Shown: positions 1 through 13,900, counted from the first letter of the stretch. The stretch: DNA of 64,000 bases from Todiramphus chloris collaris (GCA_025345505.1 JANVCC010000073.1:9676887-9740886), one strand, 5' to 3'. The notes: generated from the letters alone by a model not told the origin. Numbers and translations: made by a program.

Positions 1-3000
1 AATACTCTTATAAGTTTTTCTTTTATAAGTTTATATGTTTGTTTCTGTATCAAGTTTGCAGCTGTAGAGCTGTATTGTTGCAGTTCCCATTCAAAATGAT
101 GGGAGCATAAATAGAGTAGTGTAGTATTTCTGAGGTTTGAAGTAAATCCTACTTGTAAATCCTTGTCTTTCACTGTAGTAGAAACAACTAAATTGTGCCT
201 ACCATACTAGGCATGATGTGTGAGATAGCTTTCATTTTGCCTGATGCTGTGGAAAGACTAAAAGTTTATACAGCTTGTATAGTGGACATAGGCTGTGTCA
301 ATGTGCTATAACTCACACCCTTGAACATCAGAAACTGTGCAGAGAAGATGCATGTGTACACCAATGTCCAGAAATTTTGGGAATGCCTCTCTGTATATGA
401 CTTAAACTTTCTGAGTTTATAGTGGCTTAAAAAGCAAATGAATCCCATCTGGTGTCAGAAACCAGGCTGGATGAAATAGCAAGCATGAAACCAAGGACAA
501 TGGAGCTAACCACAGAGATTTCCAAAGAGTCAATTAAAATATGGTAAAAGAGACAGTCATTGTGTTTAGATTGAGGCTAGATAGCATATGTGGGCGGGTT
601 AAATATGTGCTTATTAGGAGACTGCGTATGTGAAAAATAACTGGTGTTTCTAGGAGACAAGGTAGACATACAAATTATGACAAATGAAGAGAAGTCATTA
701 CCATTTGCAGATGTGAACTGAATTACAGGAAAATACCTTGCATGCAAAAATAACATCATCCTAAATTTGCAGACAACCAGTAATCACAGTTCTCAGAGAA
801 GTGACTTGCTGTACTTCTGGCAATGAATCCACCTCATCCAAACAGCACTGTTCATTAAAGTATTTAAGTAAACAGAAGAATTAGTCTGCTTTGAAAACCT
901 CTAGACTATGGTTTCCAGTTTTCTTTGAGATTAATTTTTAAGTAAATTGACTAACTGTAATCTCCTAAGCTTTAGATAAAAGTGAAATGATCAAGAGAGG
1001 ACTTGATTGGGTACAGAATTTTTTTTGTAAAACTCTGTTACTAGGTAGCATAAACCCTGTATTCAGCAATTCTTCTATGATGAATTATAAGCATTCCAGC
1101 AGTCAAATGTATCTCAGTTTGGAGTGAGGCACCCCAAGCAAAGGAACAGTGACTTCACTTTAATAATGAGATAATGATGAACCAATTTGGTGTTTTCTTT
1201 ATTGACTTTCAGGTAGCCCTAAGCATTACTATTTAGGTTTACCAAAAGCATAGGAAAAAATGCTGCTGTGACTATTACTATATAACTTTTGCATGTGATA
1301 TAGCTTATTGAAACAACTTATGTTTCTGTTTGAGTAACTTATGAAGATCCTCTCTATGAAGATCTTGTGTGAATGGAATTGTAAGATCTCAGCAGCTGCT
1401 TCTCAATTTGAAATTGTGTTTCAGTTTTCATTAAAAGACTCGCATTGGAGACTAGAAGTTACTAACAGACTGTTGAAATGTCCAGCAGTGAGTGGCTTCT
1501 GTTTCCACAAACATTTAAAATGTCAGATGACAAATGTGAATATCTTCAAGACTAAGCGGTAAAGGCGCAGATTAGGGTGCTCAGTCATTTTATGTATTTT
1601 CAGCTGAGATAGAGTTGATGTAGGACAGCTTGATGACTGGCTGAAGCAATTGCAGATACTTTGTAATGAAAAAGCCAGTTGAAGTTCCAATACATAAAAC
1701 TGACTAAATACGGGGCCTTTTTTTTAAAAGAGTAATAGGTCTGGGAAATTTTACATTAGTCAGATTAACTTCAGTCTCAAGAAAAACAAAAGGAATACAG
1801 AAAGTTAGCTGTATAGCTTACTTTGCTTACTTGATTCTGTGTAGTCAACAGAGAAGGGTTTCACCGGAGAGTAATTCAATGCAGCAAAGCTAGGGCTTCT
1901 CTAAATTACTCTCTGATAAAGGCTGTCTTTCCTTTGACCCACAGAGTCTAAGGTGATTGGCCACTTAAATGGACCACCTGAATTTGTGCATTACAGATAT
2001 TCATCTACTTATATATATATCAACAAAATATTGTAAGCATTGTCACTGGGATTAATAATTTCTGATTTTAGGTACTTGAATAAGAAGCGTGACTATGATC
2101 TGATTTATCCTTAGGCTTCTTTATTAGTGATGGGAAAAAAAAGTACTGGGTAGTGACAATGTTATACCATAAATGGGTCATGAAAAATCAAATGTAAAAG
2201 GGAAATTCGAGGTTACATACCTAGAATTTTCTAACTGTAGGAATAGCTAAGTATTGGAATAAAGAATTGTGGAATGGATAGTTCTAAGAGATATATTAAT
2301 TAAATAGTTGTTACGCACAGTTCAGGAGATGTTCACTTAGGATTATGACAGGAATAAAGAAACTTGTCACAGTACTGGCCCACCTTTTTACCTTCTGTTA
2401 AACAGTGGACAGGGAATTTGTGACTGAAATAGAATATTTTCCATAGCAGAAGCCTCATTAATGGGCTCCAAGGTTGCCTGACAATGTCCTTTTTTCCTTT
2501 CATTTTGTTTAACGCTATTAACTTCAGTGGTTTCCTGTGTGATATAAATAATAATAGATGTTATCCTGTAATAAACAGGGGAGAACCACACAACTGCACA
2601 GTTCAAGTTGTGTTCCTTTAGTATCTTTTCAAAGATTTACTTACTAGGCAGTGTTTACTAATAGCCACATATATCTTATGAGTGACACAATTGCTGTTAA
2701 TGTAGCCATAAGAAGTCAAGTTACATGAGTTTCATACACATAGTTCCAAAATTTAAGATCTCTACATTCTGCTGAAGCACTAACGATGGTTGAAGAAAAG
2801 ATGCTTTTCTCTCTTTCTGATCTCATGACCAAAGCTGGAGTTTTGGATACAAGACATATCACATAAAGTATCTGGCACCTGAGATTCAGAGGTTACAATG
2901 TCTCTATGACTGGTAACTGTGGGGAAAACAGTAGTCAATAGTATGAAAAGAGATGAAATATAGAACTGAAACAGTCACTTGTCTAAATTTCTTTCATTTT

Positions 3001-5273
3001 CCAGCCCTGAGAGATAGAACGACAGACAGACATATAGTGTTTTATTTCCTTCCATTCCTTTAAGTGCAGAAGAGTTTAAATTTTAATTGCAAGACGGTAG
3101 TGCTGCTCCTCTCAGTCAAGTTTGTCAATCTGAGTCATGTTCTGCGTGACAAGGGAACAAAATCTGAAGTACCTAATATCTGAAAATAGCAGCCATGCCT
3201 TAAATTAGTCTCAAAGACTGGGATACGGGTGCTTTTATGGAAACATGTATTAATAGATAAAGCTGAGTGTTGGATCTATGAGTATCAGTAATGTAGAGAT
3301 AAAGTTATAATTTGGGTCTCTTTAGAAGATAAATGTGGCATTTATGAGTGGATGGATCAGAAGTCATATCTGAATGTGCCATGCATCTCTCAACATTATC
3401 ATTAGGCTTTTACAACTTTGTTTTTTGCATTTTTTTTAAAGTTTTCTAGGTTTTGTTCATATTTTTTCATTATAAGAACAATGGGCCCTTAAAAGCCTGT
3501 GTTTGTCTCATTTCTGCTCAGTTACCAGCTTCCTCAGCAGAGAGCCTTTTATAGGCTGTGACACAGTTCTTAATTATGAGTATTACTCTGATCATGTTTT
3601 AGAATAGTAGTGGAAGATTAGTGATTGAGAGACATAAAATTGGCTCACCTTGCATCAAAGTGGCATGAAACAGGTCTGATTTGGGAAGTTAACCTCCTTA
3701 ATTCAGTGGTATCTGAAGGGGTCCAGGTTTGTGTTTCTGGCTCATCTATAATGGAGTAGCAAAGACAGGCTTGATTTTTCATGGTGCTCTCCAATATCTG
3801 GAGCTTTTCTACAAGTGGAATTTTGTTTCCACAAATTCTATTTCCATACACCTCTCATAAATTCTGTTCCTCTGTGCACAGGTAATATGGAAGTTTCATC
3901 TGTTCCCAAAGTCCTCACTAAAGATGGGTTGTAATGAAATGACAAATACGCACAGTGGTTGGAAATAAGAAGGACCACTCAGATGGTCCTACCAGCTGCT
4001 GAGAGGCACAGGGAAGTGACTAAGAGCAGGAGGAGGAGCCACATGGTTGGTGCTGCTCTGTATATGGAGCTAACCCTGGGGCTGAGCATGACCCACCCTT
4101 GTTGCCTAAAAAAAACTGTGTGCTTGGGGAGAGTTGCATGATTTAGTTCTGTCTGACAGAGCTACCACAGCCTATGGGTGTCCACTGCCTCTCAAGCACA
4201 ATAAGGTGCCCTTCCATTTTTCTTTGTAGTACTTAATAATAAGTGTGAAATAATCACAAATAAGCAGACATTTTTATGTGTAGTGTAAAGAAAACAATCA
4301 GCACACTCTTTTAGTCCATTTCTGTCTTGGATTTTAGCACTTGGATAAACAAAGCTTTCCATTCAGAGATAATATTTAGCATATCTTGAAAAGTGGGCTT
4401 ATTTATTTTTAGTGCTTAGAAGGATCACGTCCCAGACAATTCATTTCTCATGATAAACAAACTCATAAATTACTAGGATGCTATCTCAGTCACATCCCAA
4501 ATATGCTACGTAAGTGAAGGTCACATAATGTAAATTAAAGCTGTCCAAGTTCATCTGCTGTTTTCTGTGCTTGCATGCAATGGAAGAGAAAGATCTTCTC
4601 CCCCCCCCCCCTTGAAGTGCTATTCTACTCCATCTGCAACCCTTAAAACACTGTGGAAGTACAGTTTCCTTAGTGAATAACTGGTGTTGTTGAGTGATGC
4701 CATTCACGCAAACCGGGCAGGGGAGTCAGATTAAGCCAGTTCTTTCTAAATAATAACTTTGTAAGAAATTTGTTTTGCATAGGTTGTCATCATCAAAAAA
4801 AAACTTTGGCCTTCAATTGTTTTCTTTATGTTGAGAAATTTGGGGAAAAAACAACAAGAAAACCCCTCAGCAATTGAAAATACACAGCAGTTTTGGAAAA
4901 ATGACAATGTACCTTTTCTTTTTCTGCCAACAATGAGTCTATGCCATTGCCAATCACAGACTCAGGTACTAATGACAGCCTAGGGTAGTCTATTCAAATT
5001 CCTAAACTCTCTAAGTGATAAGAATGTCTTGTATAGTCTACTTAAATCATGCAGTACCTCTTAAAACAGATTAAATAATCACTTACATCAGAAATGTCTT
5101 GCAAATCATTGACATACAACCTATAGCTTACAAATTACAGGCTTCCTAAAATGCACACTTACTAAGCAGTTAAACTTTACACAAAATTCAAGTTTTCAAT
5201 TTTATAAGACCTCTGAGTTCTGGAGTACTTTGTACAGCTGGGGTCTCTGCAGTGCAAGAGAGTAAGGGAGCTG
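1..5273. other. Intergenic DNA, no gene recognised
   Basis: AT-rich sequence in which all open frames are 93 codons or fewer and match no family I recognise. It contains a C12 run at 4600-4611, a short hairpin at 1867-1913 and a few poly-A or poly-T runs. No clear recent transposon is visible. Confidence 0.6.
1867..1913. repeat. Short perfect-stem hairpin
   Basis: GAGAGTAATT at 1867-1876 is exactly complementary to AATTACTCTC at 1904-1913, leaving a 27-base loop. A 10-bp stem this close can occur by chance in a window of this size. No function is assigned. Confidence 0.25.
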
Positions 5274-6281
5274 GAGGGGCCGCCATGGTAATGAAGAGAC
5301 GGGAGCATCTCTCCTACAAGACAGGTTGAAAGGTAGAACTGTTTAGCCTAGAGAAGAGAAGGATCATGTCTGGAACTAGATTTGGCCTGGCTGAGATGAA
5401 GTTAATTTTCCCCATAGCAGCCCTCCCAGTGCTGTGCTTTGTTTTGGGAGCTAGAAAGGTGGTGATAACACACCCATGTTGTGGCTACTGCTGAGCAGGG
5501 CTGGGATATTACCAGGGCTGCTTTTCCAACATTCCCCCTTCAGTGGGATGTGGTGGACAAGATCTTGGGAGGGAAAACAACTAGGGCAGCTGACCCAAAC
5601 TGACCAAAGGGATATTCCAAACCATATGGCATCAGCTTAACAATAACAGCTAGAAAAAGAAGGGGGGGGGGGGGCATCCACTTGTCCTCCAGAGCAACCA
5701 CTACGCATTTGGAGCCCTGCTTCCTGAAAAGAGACAGACAGCACTTGCTGATGGGAAGTAGAGAATAAATCTTTGTTTTCTTTTGCTTCCACACACACGG
5801 CCTTGCTTCTCTTTTCATTAAATCGCCATTGTCTTAACCTACAAATTTCATCTTATTTTCTCCCCGCGGGTCCATCTAAGGGGGGGGGGCGGGGGGGAAG
5901 TAATAGAGCAGCTTGGTGGGCGCCTCGAGTCCAGCCAAGGTCAAATCACCACAGGAACTCATGGATCTGGACAAATTTCTGAACTGAGGGTGGAAGAAGT
6001 CAGACCTAGGTTCTTTTCAGTAGTGTCCACTGAGAGGACAAGAGGCAATGGGCACAAAATGAAATGGGGTAGGTTACCTGTGAACATAATGAAACACTTT
6101 TTACTGTGATGGTGACCAAGCACTAGCGAAGGTTGTCCAGGGAGATTGCAGAGTCGCCTTCCTTGGAGATATGTAAAATCTGTCTAGACATAGCCCTAAG
6201 CAACCTGTTTAGCCTGGTGGGGTTGGTCAAGGTGACCTCCAAAGGTCCCTTCCAACCTCAACCATCCTGTTATTCTGTGAA
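5274..6281 (+). mobile_element. CR1 LINE 3' end, split by an LTR insertion
   Basis: Bases 5274-5366 match the last part of CR1 ORF2 (the stretch giving 'erL.YE.rL..L.lfsLEKRR'). Bases 5954-6281 continue it through the CR1 3' region, including the typical ending GGTCCCTTCCAACC followed by a 'caTTCTGTGA'-like tail. The two parts are contiguous in CR1 once the LTR at 5367-5953 is removed. The copy is 5'-truncated and carries many substitutions, so it is old. Confidence 0.85.
5367..5953 (+). mobile_element. Solo LTR of an avian endogenous retrovirus (copy A)
   Basis: Begins TGTCTGG, ends CACCACA, and contains a U3-like block and an AATAAA signal near 5765. It is homologous along most of its length to the element at 62150-62660. 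No gag, pol or env sequence adjoins it, so it is a solo LTR left by recombination. Flanks GGATCA (5361-5366) and GGAACT(CA) (from 5954) look like a decayed 6-bp target duplication, which would fit an ERVK-like insertion. G-runs near 5661-5674 and 5881-5898 are internal simple repeats. Confidence 0.8.
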
Positions 6282-9200
6282 AACATGTACCAAACAACTT
6301 TTCAATAAGAGAAACGACAAGAGGGAATGCAAACAAGACTAAATTATTTATTCAAAGACAATACTTACTATGTAATGAAACTGAACGTTGAACATATTTT
6401 CTAAATAGAGACTCTAGGGTTGTACAGCCAAGAGCAGCAGTTAGTCACTGTTACAAGATGTCATACCTCTTGATCTCCATGCATGAGATAGAGAAACAAT
6501 TTTCCTTAAACCTCTTTAACAGATGGTGTATGTTTTGTGTCTTCACATGCCCAGGGCTTAGGGAGGAAGAACTACTATCTCCTCACTCAAGCCAGCTCTT
6601 CCCCTAATGGAATATGTTGGCAGCAAAGTTTGTTGTGTGCAATGTCTGAAATACTGCCTAACCCTTATGCAGACTGTCAAAAGTAGACAACAGAAATGAA
6701 GGCTGTAGTCAGGTTACTATTTTATGGTCACTTTCTTTTCACCCACAGTCTAAAACAAGTTCTTTCCTGTTTTTACAGGCCTTCATTTTGGTACATGGGA
6801 TTTTTTTTTTATTATCTGAAATACATGGCGGACATATGCAGAATGGTTAAATAACATTTTTTTCCCACCTTTACTTATATTTAACATATTGCTTCTATTG
6901 TTTTGTTCCATATGCAGTTGTAAATTAGTAATTTTCAGGAGGTTTTGGACTATCATGAAATTCCCCTTTCTGTGTACCATATGGACACTTACGTCTGAAA
7001 GATGAAAGAGTAGTTGTAGAAAATAGTCAGCCTAGCTGCAGTGTTCACAAAGCCAAGAGCTTGATCAAGATTTTACCACTTCAGAAGTAATGAATTATTT
7101 CAAAAAACAGTATTGCTATTTTAGTTATTTAAAGGATTTCTCAGTCTCTAAAATGACACTTTGATTTATGCCCCTACATTCTGGTGGCTTACTGCAAAAT
7201 ATTTATCTAAACAATTGCGAAACTGTCACAGAGGAAAAGTCAAGTGCCCATTTAGAATGCAAATTGGTATATAGTAAAAGCTGTAGTGTTTGTGTGTCTG
7301 CTGCAGTGTTCTGTCCCCCTTTGTGTAACTAATATCTGATGCTGATGAATATTTAATTAAATATAGAGCTCAGTGACTAAGACCTTATTATATTGCACAT
7401 TAATAATACAGGTCAAAATTCTAATGTTCAGCACCAGGTGCATACAGGACTTGGCTATCTGAAATTTAGTTTAAAACTGATCTTAATACTGTTTCAAGTG
7501 TGAATTTTTTTTTCCACTCTCCAAAGTATTTTGGAGCAAATATAAAGTATAAGATCCCATATTTGTATTACTAAGTTCCAAATATGACTTTACAATACTT
7601 AAGACAAGTAGAGAAAGTTGTGATTTCTTTTCTGATCACTTCAATGTAGTAGTCTTTCTCTCTTTGTGATTACAAACTGTCCTGATTTTGTTAACTGCAG
7701 CTATAAGTGAATAGAATCTATCCCTTAAAACATCTACCTGAGAAAGTACGTCCTCTGCAACAGCCATTCTCTTCCAGTTTACAAAATTTTCAAAGTCATT
7801 AGGCAAGATTAGCCCTTTTCAGAATCCCAAGTCTGAGAACAACTGAAAGAATTCAGACATATATTTACACTCTTGATATGGGTATAAAAAGTGAAGGGTG
7901 TTACAAAGTGAAGCCATGTAATACAGGAAAACATTTGGAGTAATTTAAAACCTGTTGTTTATACTTTTTTGTCTGTAATATTGCACAGACTCTTTTTGTC
8001 AGGCATTTGGGGGGAAAAAAATGTGGCTTTTACTATGGCAACACAGAGGACTTAGAAAATGATCTCTCAGTGTGGAAGAATGATGACTCCTAAAAATAGT
8101 GTAGAAGCACTGAAAAAGAGTGAGATTCTCTCTTGTGCCAAGATCTTTTCAGCTCAGGAATGGGGGTTGTCCCAAAGAATTCACTGTCATTCTCTCATCA
8201 TTAAACTTCTTTAAACGTACAGTAATTTAGAGCAACCTATACAGTGGTCTAATTTATGACTGTGTGACTATTGTTTGCAAGGACCCATGTGTGAGCTGTC
8301 AGAGTGCAACAACACTTTGCGCAACTTTAATGCATCCCCAGTCTGTCAGTGAGGGGGAGGGACAAATAGCAGAGGATGAGGATCCTCTAATAAACTACTG
8401 GTTAGCTCCAAATTGCTGAGAGAAGTCTTTAGCTAATTAATGTTTTAGACAGATTTCGGTCCTTTGCACTGTTCAAAGAACTTTCTATGCAGGTAGAAAA
8501 TTGATCACAAACTGCTTTAGGAGCTGGTTGTTTTGCTTCATTAATGCAAGCAGCCAATAATTTATGAAAAAAACAATGTCACAGATCTGTAAGGTGATAT
8601 TCAGCAATACAGCATTGTGGTTGCTACCTTGGAATAAATCTTGAGGAAAGAAGAGCCGCCTGTAAAGTCCTGCAAAATTCAAGAAAATTACTTCAATGAT
8701 TTTAGAAATTACTGAAATAGCTCTCAGTAATATTTTCAGTTAATGAGAATGAATAAAAATAACCCATAGGCCAGAATTTTCTTTATTGCAAACAAGTGTA
8801 TTCCTTAACAAAAAAAAACACAAAAAAAAAACCAACAAAAAAAAAACAAAACCAAAAAAACTCTAAACAGTATCTTTTTATGCAAAACAGAAGTACCAAG
8901 GAGCTTTTTATGAGGCTTAGTGTCCTCTGCCACCTTCTGTGAGGACCATATATGATTTTCACCATTTGCAATCAAAGTCTTGCAAAATCATCTTGGAGTT
9001 CTGCATCATCCACTTCAGTCCCTAACCTGATTGTTCCCTTCATTCTTCTAAACTATACATTGTACACAACGAATCAGTCACATGAGTGCTAATGAAAGAT
9101 AATTTTTTGAGACAATAAGATCTATTTCCTTTGCCACTTGAATTCCCTGGTTCTGATCTTCCTCTTTTGTAGTTGTGTGTTGTACAATAAATAGTATCTC

Positions 9201-9616
9201 ACAGTTTTTTCTCAGCTGTAATAGTTCACAGTCTACTAGCCAACTGTAGAGTTTTCTTCAGATAAATTTGCATCTCTGGCTGATAAATGTTTAATGGGAC
9301 ATAATTTCTGCTGCCATTCATGACACTTCTGTTTGCAGCCCAACATGCCTAAGTGAAGAATAGTGTCTCATAGGCATATTCAAACTTGGAGTACAGGGAG
9401 CATTCCTTCTTGGAAACGTTTAATGTTATTTACTTATGAGGTCAAAGAGATGTCAACTGTCTCCCTAGAACCCTATAGACTGCTGGAAATGGAAGACATT
9501 TTTCTGTGTCTTGTTTCTCGAAAGCTGCTTATCAGTCTTATAGGCAAATATAAGTGTCTAAAGGAGTCCACTGACTCATGCATATATATGACATACTGAG
9601 CTTTTTGTGTTCACAG
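6282..9616. other. Intergenic DNA, no gene recognised
   Basis: AT-rich, with no coding frame above about 65 codons. Apart from A-rich simple sequence at about 8806-8866 I see nothing identifiable. Confidence 0.6.
8806..8866. repeat. A-rich low-complexity tract
   Basis: Runs of A separated by single C or CC. It could be a decayed poly-A tail, but no retroelement body is visible beside it. Confidence 0.7.
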
Positions 9617-10945
9617 TGATCACAGAATCACTGGAGTTAGAAGGGAACTCTAGAGATCATCTAGTCCAACCGAAGCAGGTTTGCCTAGAGCACATTACAT
9701 AGGATTGTATCCAGGTGGGTTTTGAATATCTCCAGAGAAGAAGACTCCACAACCTCACTGGACAGCCTGTTCCAGTGCTTTGTCACTCTGTCAGGGTTTA
9801 GGGTCAGGGCAGCCCACTAGACCTATAACAGACATTGTCTGTTAATCCCCCTCCCTCTCCAAAGGGGAAGAGTAAAGGAATAAGCATGAGAGACTTATCA
9901 ATTAGAAATGGAAACTAGAAGAACTTTAATGAAAATAATAATAAAAATGGAATATATACAAATATATACAAAACTAGTATCAAACCTAACACCCTCTGAT
10001 GACAATTATGTCACCGTCACCCGTGATGCTGTGGAGCAGGCACTGAGAGACTCCCAGACTGGGCCCTGCAGCAGACAGGAGCTTGTTCAGGAGCTAGATT
10101 CTGGTACCAGATTCAGGAACACACAGACTGCATTCGAAGGCAGAATGGACAGTGGCCTCCTTGGATGCCAGGTATCGAAGAAACAAAGAAGAAGCTGGAA
10201 AAAGACCTGAGCCAAGCAGAGCTTGACCCTCGTGATCCCTCAGATTTATATCAAATATGACGTATATTGAATGGAATCCCTCACTGGTCAGTTTGGGGTC
10301 ACCTGTCCTGTCCACTCCTCCCTGCAGGTGCAGCCTTTCACTTTCTGCACCCCCCCAATGTGGTTCACAAGATCCAGCAGTGGCCTTGGTCTGCACACCA
10401 ATCCTTGGCAGTAACACTAAACATGGTATGTTATCACTGCTGAAAGCAGACACTGTCTGTGAGGACAGGCTGCTAAGTTCAGAAAGTGCAGTTAGTTAGA
10501 AGAACTGAGCTGAAAAGTAAAATCACTGAACAGAATTCTCACTCAAATCAGCACACACGCTCACAGTAAGGAAGTTTTTCCTCGTATTTAGATGGACCCT
10601 TCTGTGTTGCAGCTTGTGCCCTTTGCCCCTTGTCCTGATGTTACTCTAAAGTATATAAGTAAACATCCTTTGCCTATAAGAAAGATTACTTGAAATGAGG
10701 GACACCACTTGTCACTGATCTCCATCTGGACGTCAAGCCATTGACCATTACTCTCTGGCTCCTAAGGTGGTCAGGCAGAACTTGCCTTTGGTAAAGCCAT
10801 ACTGACTGTCCTGAATCGCCTCCCTGTCCTCTATGTGCCATAGCATAGCTTCTAGGAGGACCTGTTCCATGATCTTCCCAGGCACAGAGGTGAAGCTGGC
10901 AGGTCTGTAGTTCCCAGGGTTGCCCTTTCTACCCTTTTTAAAAAA
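9617..10945 (-). mobile_element. CR1 LINE fragment with partial ORF2 reverse transcriptase, split by an LTR
   Basis: On the minus strand, about 10750-10945 encodes a degenerate stretch of CR1 ORF2 reverse transcriptase ([20 protein letters not shown], then [20 protein letters not shown]). Bases 10556 down to about 10650 and 9788 down to 9617 are the CR1 3' region, ending at the typical CR1 terminus (plus-strand CACAGAATCACTGGAG). The sequence around 10650-10750 is poorly preserved. Much of ORF2 between the RT and the 3' end is missing, so the copy is internally deleted as well as 5'-truncated. It is interrupted by the LTR at 9789-10555. Confidence 0.85.
9789..10555 (-). mobile_element. Solo LTR of a second avian ERV family (copy 1), inserted in CR1
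   Basis: The element starts TGTCAGGG and ends GCACA (TG...CA ends). It is flanked by CACTC (9784-9788) and CACGC (10556-10560), a 5-bp target duplication with one change. Removing it restores the CR1 sequence exactly across the joint (GTCACTC|TCACAGTAAGG). A minus-strand ATTAAA near 9928 is the likely polyadenylation signal and sets the orientation. It is homologous to 25518-26197. No internal retroviral sequence is present. Open frames inside it (up to 119 codons) do not resemble any protein. Confidence 0.85.
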
Positions 10946-13900
10946 AAAAAAATCCATGTGCAGTTTACCAATAGTTCTGGTTTTGCACAATACAGCTACA
11001 TGAGGTCTCTGTATTGCAAGCTTTCCATGTTCTGTAAACAATTATGTTTAGTGTGCTTGAGAGGCTTAGGACTGGTCTACCGGTTTTGTTCTTTGATGCA
11101 GGATTTTGATTTGTTTTCCTCTTTACTGCTGTAGTTGTATTAGTACTGTCCCTTAAGTGGTTGCAGTTATTTTGCCATCAAAGTGCCAGGTTATTTTATC
11201 CACCTTTTTGTAAAGGTATAATCTACACACGTATCAAGTCCTTTATGCTATTATCACTAAAATGCTGACACTAGGGGCGGTTATATTCTGAAAGTTAAAA
11301 AGACAACAACTTTTATATGTAGGCAAGATCATGTGTATCAGTAAAAGTCAGCATTATTAAAAAGTATCTGCTAGAAATGGTTTACCATTAGGGAGGTGCT
11401 GCTTTGTGTTTTGTCTCCATCTCTTCAAAACTGAGCTATTTATTTGTATTTTATAGCACGTGAGTATGAAATGCCTCCATCGCTATCAGGTTCTGCTGCC
11501 ATGACAGGGCCATTTCTCCCTTTGCAGTCTCTCCCAAACCAGAATCTTTTAATCCACTTATCCTTTGTCTTCAGTGTGGTTCTCACATTATCAGTCCCTG
11601 CTGAAGTGTCAGTCTACCATAGAATTCTCTTAATATAGGTATTATTGGTCTTTTCCTTTCCCAACTGAAGGGGCTCATTCTCTTCCACATTCTTTTCATG
11701 TAAATGGGATACTTATGATCTCATACCCTTTGGAACCAGGATTTAATCTGCTTTGTTTTATGATGCCAAAGCTGCCTTTCCTTGTTGCTTATCATCACCC
11801 ACGTTGTATTCTTGCACTGACATTGCCTACCCATGGGGAGGTAATTTCTGGCACGCTAAGTGCATTGCAGTGTTAACTTTTACTGGTGGCAGATGTAGTT
11901 AACTCAAAGCACATTAAAAAGAGATGCCTTCACATTTAAAAGGCTGATTTTGTAGTCATGAGAAAATTTACACCCCTGACACTCCAAGACTGTAGCCCTT
12001 ATCTAGATGCCTCACAGGCTGCATCCATGATTTTTGAGATTTTGAACAAGAAATAAACCCAAATCTTGTGAATAATTTAGTAAACTAAATGAAATAAATG
12101 TTGTCTATGAAACACACTGCAAAACATCTTGTCTGCACCTGTACTATTTCTAGGATCATGTATCAAATAGTTTTATAGGTAGAGGACCATTGAAGCTTTC
12201 TCTAAGCAGAAGTTTTGCATGCAATGTAATACTTCTTGTGAGAAAATAGTCTAAATGTCATTTTTTAGATGTTCAAACAGCTAGTTTGAGTCATTCTTCA
12301 TGTTACTGCTAAGGAGACAATATGTTAAGGCTGATACATAAAAAATTGCAATTGAAAATACAACAGAATCTGAGGATTCTTACAAGGTGTTTCTCCTTGG
12401 GGTCAGAAGAAAATTAAAGTTCAGATTTTTACATTGCTACAATTTTTCTGTTTCTTTCCAGTAATTTATATCAATCCATCAAAGCAAACAGGAAAAGTGG
12501 GAAGCACTCACTGTTGTTTATTATTTGAGTTAGTGTTAAGCCATTACCTCCCTGGATAGCTCTTTCTTTTTGATTAGTTGTGGTCACCAGCTAGCAGCCT
12601 TATATGATGTATCTTCTTCATAATTATTGTACTAATATTGAAAAATCTGTAATATAACAATGGGGATAGAGAATGTGTTTGTTTTCTCATATGCCCATTA
12701 ATGAAGATAGTATCTACGAAGATGATAAGTAATTAACATTGTTCATTGCAACTAATGTGACGGACTGTGTAGACTTCTGCTTGCACATAGAACCAGCGAA
12801 AATATAGCCAAACTGCCATATGCTGCCAAACAGATCTCCCTGCCTTCACAAAGGGGCTGTGCCCTTGTTATCTGACTGCAAATCTGTATTTGAATATGTC
12901 CAAACTTTGTGGCCTCATGGATGAGGAAGAAAGATGAGCTTGATGGAAATAAGTAACTAAATAGCAGAGCTGCTGATTCCCCTGCACAGCCACTGGTCAT
13001 TCAAATCTGAAGGAACTTAATATGTTTGAGACCTTTCTGACAACTTCCTTTCCATTAGCTGCATTGTTGGAAGTTACTGCTGACAGAAGGACAACCACAA
13101 AATAATACAATTGCATAAACTTCATTTTATTAGAAAATCAGTCTCATTATCTGATCTTTTTTAGAAGAGACAGGTGTTTTCTTCGTTTTATAAAAAAAAA
13201 AAGAAATTACTTTCATAGATTTTGTGCCTCTGACTAGGTAAAGCGTGTCAAAAAACTGTTGCTTGATTTAAAAAAACCTATTCTGGGGTGTTGAGGACTG
13301 ACCATTCCTGGTAGCTGTGACTAGGTTATATAAGCCAGGATATGTTAAGAAATGTAGACTGCTGACTCTGAACTCTGCTTTCCCACCCTTGGAGTTTTCA
13401 TATAGTGTGTGGTTACTTTTTCCTAATTCTGTTGAATGTAAGCACTGGGATACCCCAATTTTCTGTAGCATTCTGTGCATAAGCTCATTACTGACACTGA
13501 GGTTAATGGAAGTTTAATGATACTGGTTTTTACTGGCTGTTGGATCAGGTCCATGTCCGAGACTTTAAAGATTAAGATAGTGAAATGAAAGCTATTATTG
13601 ACTTTTTTGGGTCATGAAGAAGAGATCTTTAGGTCCTCATCCCAGCTTTGAGAAGGTTGGGGTTTTTTAACTACTGAAATTTTATCATTGCTATTGTGTT
13701 TTAGAAAATCATCTTTGGAATCTAAACCTATAAACACACATATAAAGAAATGCCTCAGTGAAGCAATCACAAAAACACTTAGAGTGAATTTGGTGGTAGT
13801 TTAAGGAGGGTTAGTTTCCTTGGTACCTCCTCTGAATGTCAAATTCTCACTTCCACAGATAGTACTGACAGAGAATGTGTAAAGACAATTTTCTTTTCAG

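Noticed and set aside
5540-5982. Frames of 92 and 69 codons
   Set aside because: Inside solo LTR copy A; codons pass through G-runs that vary by slippage.
9908-10499. Overlapping frames of 80-119 codons on both strands
   Set aside because: They lie wholly within a solo LTR and do not resemble retroviral proteins.
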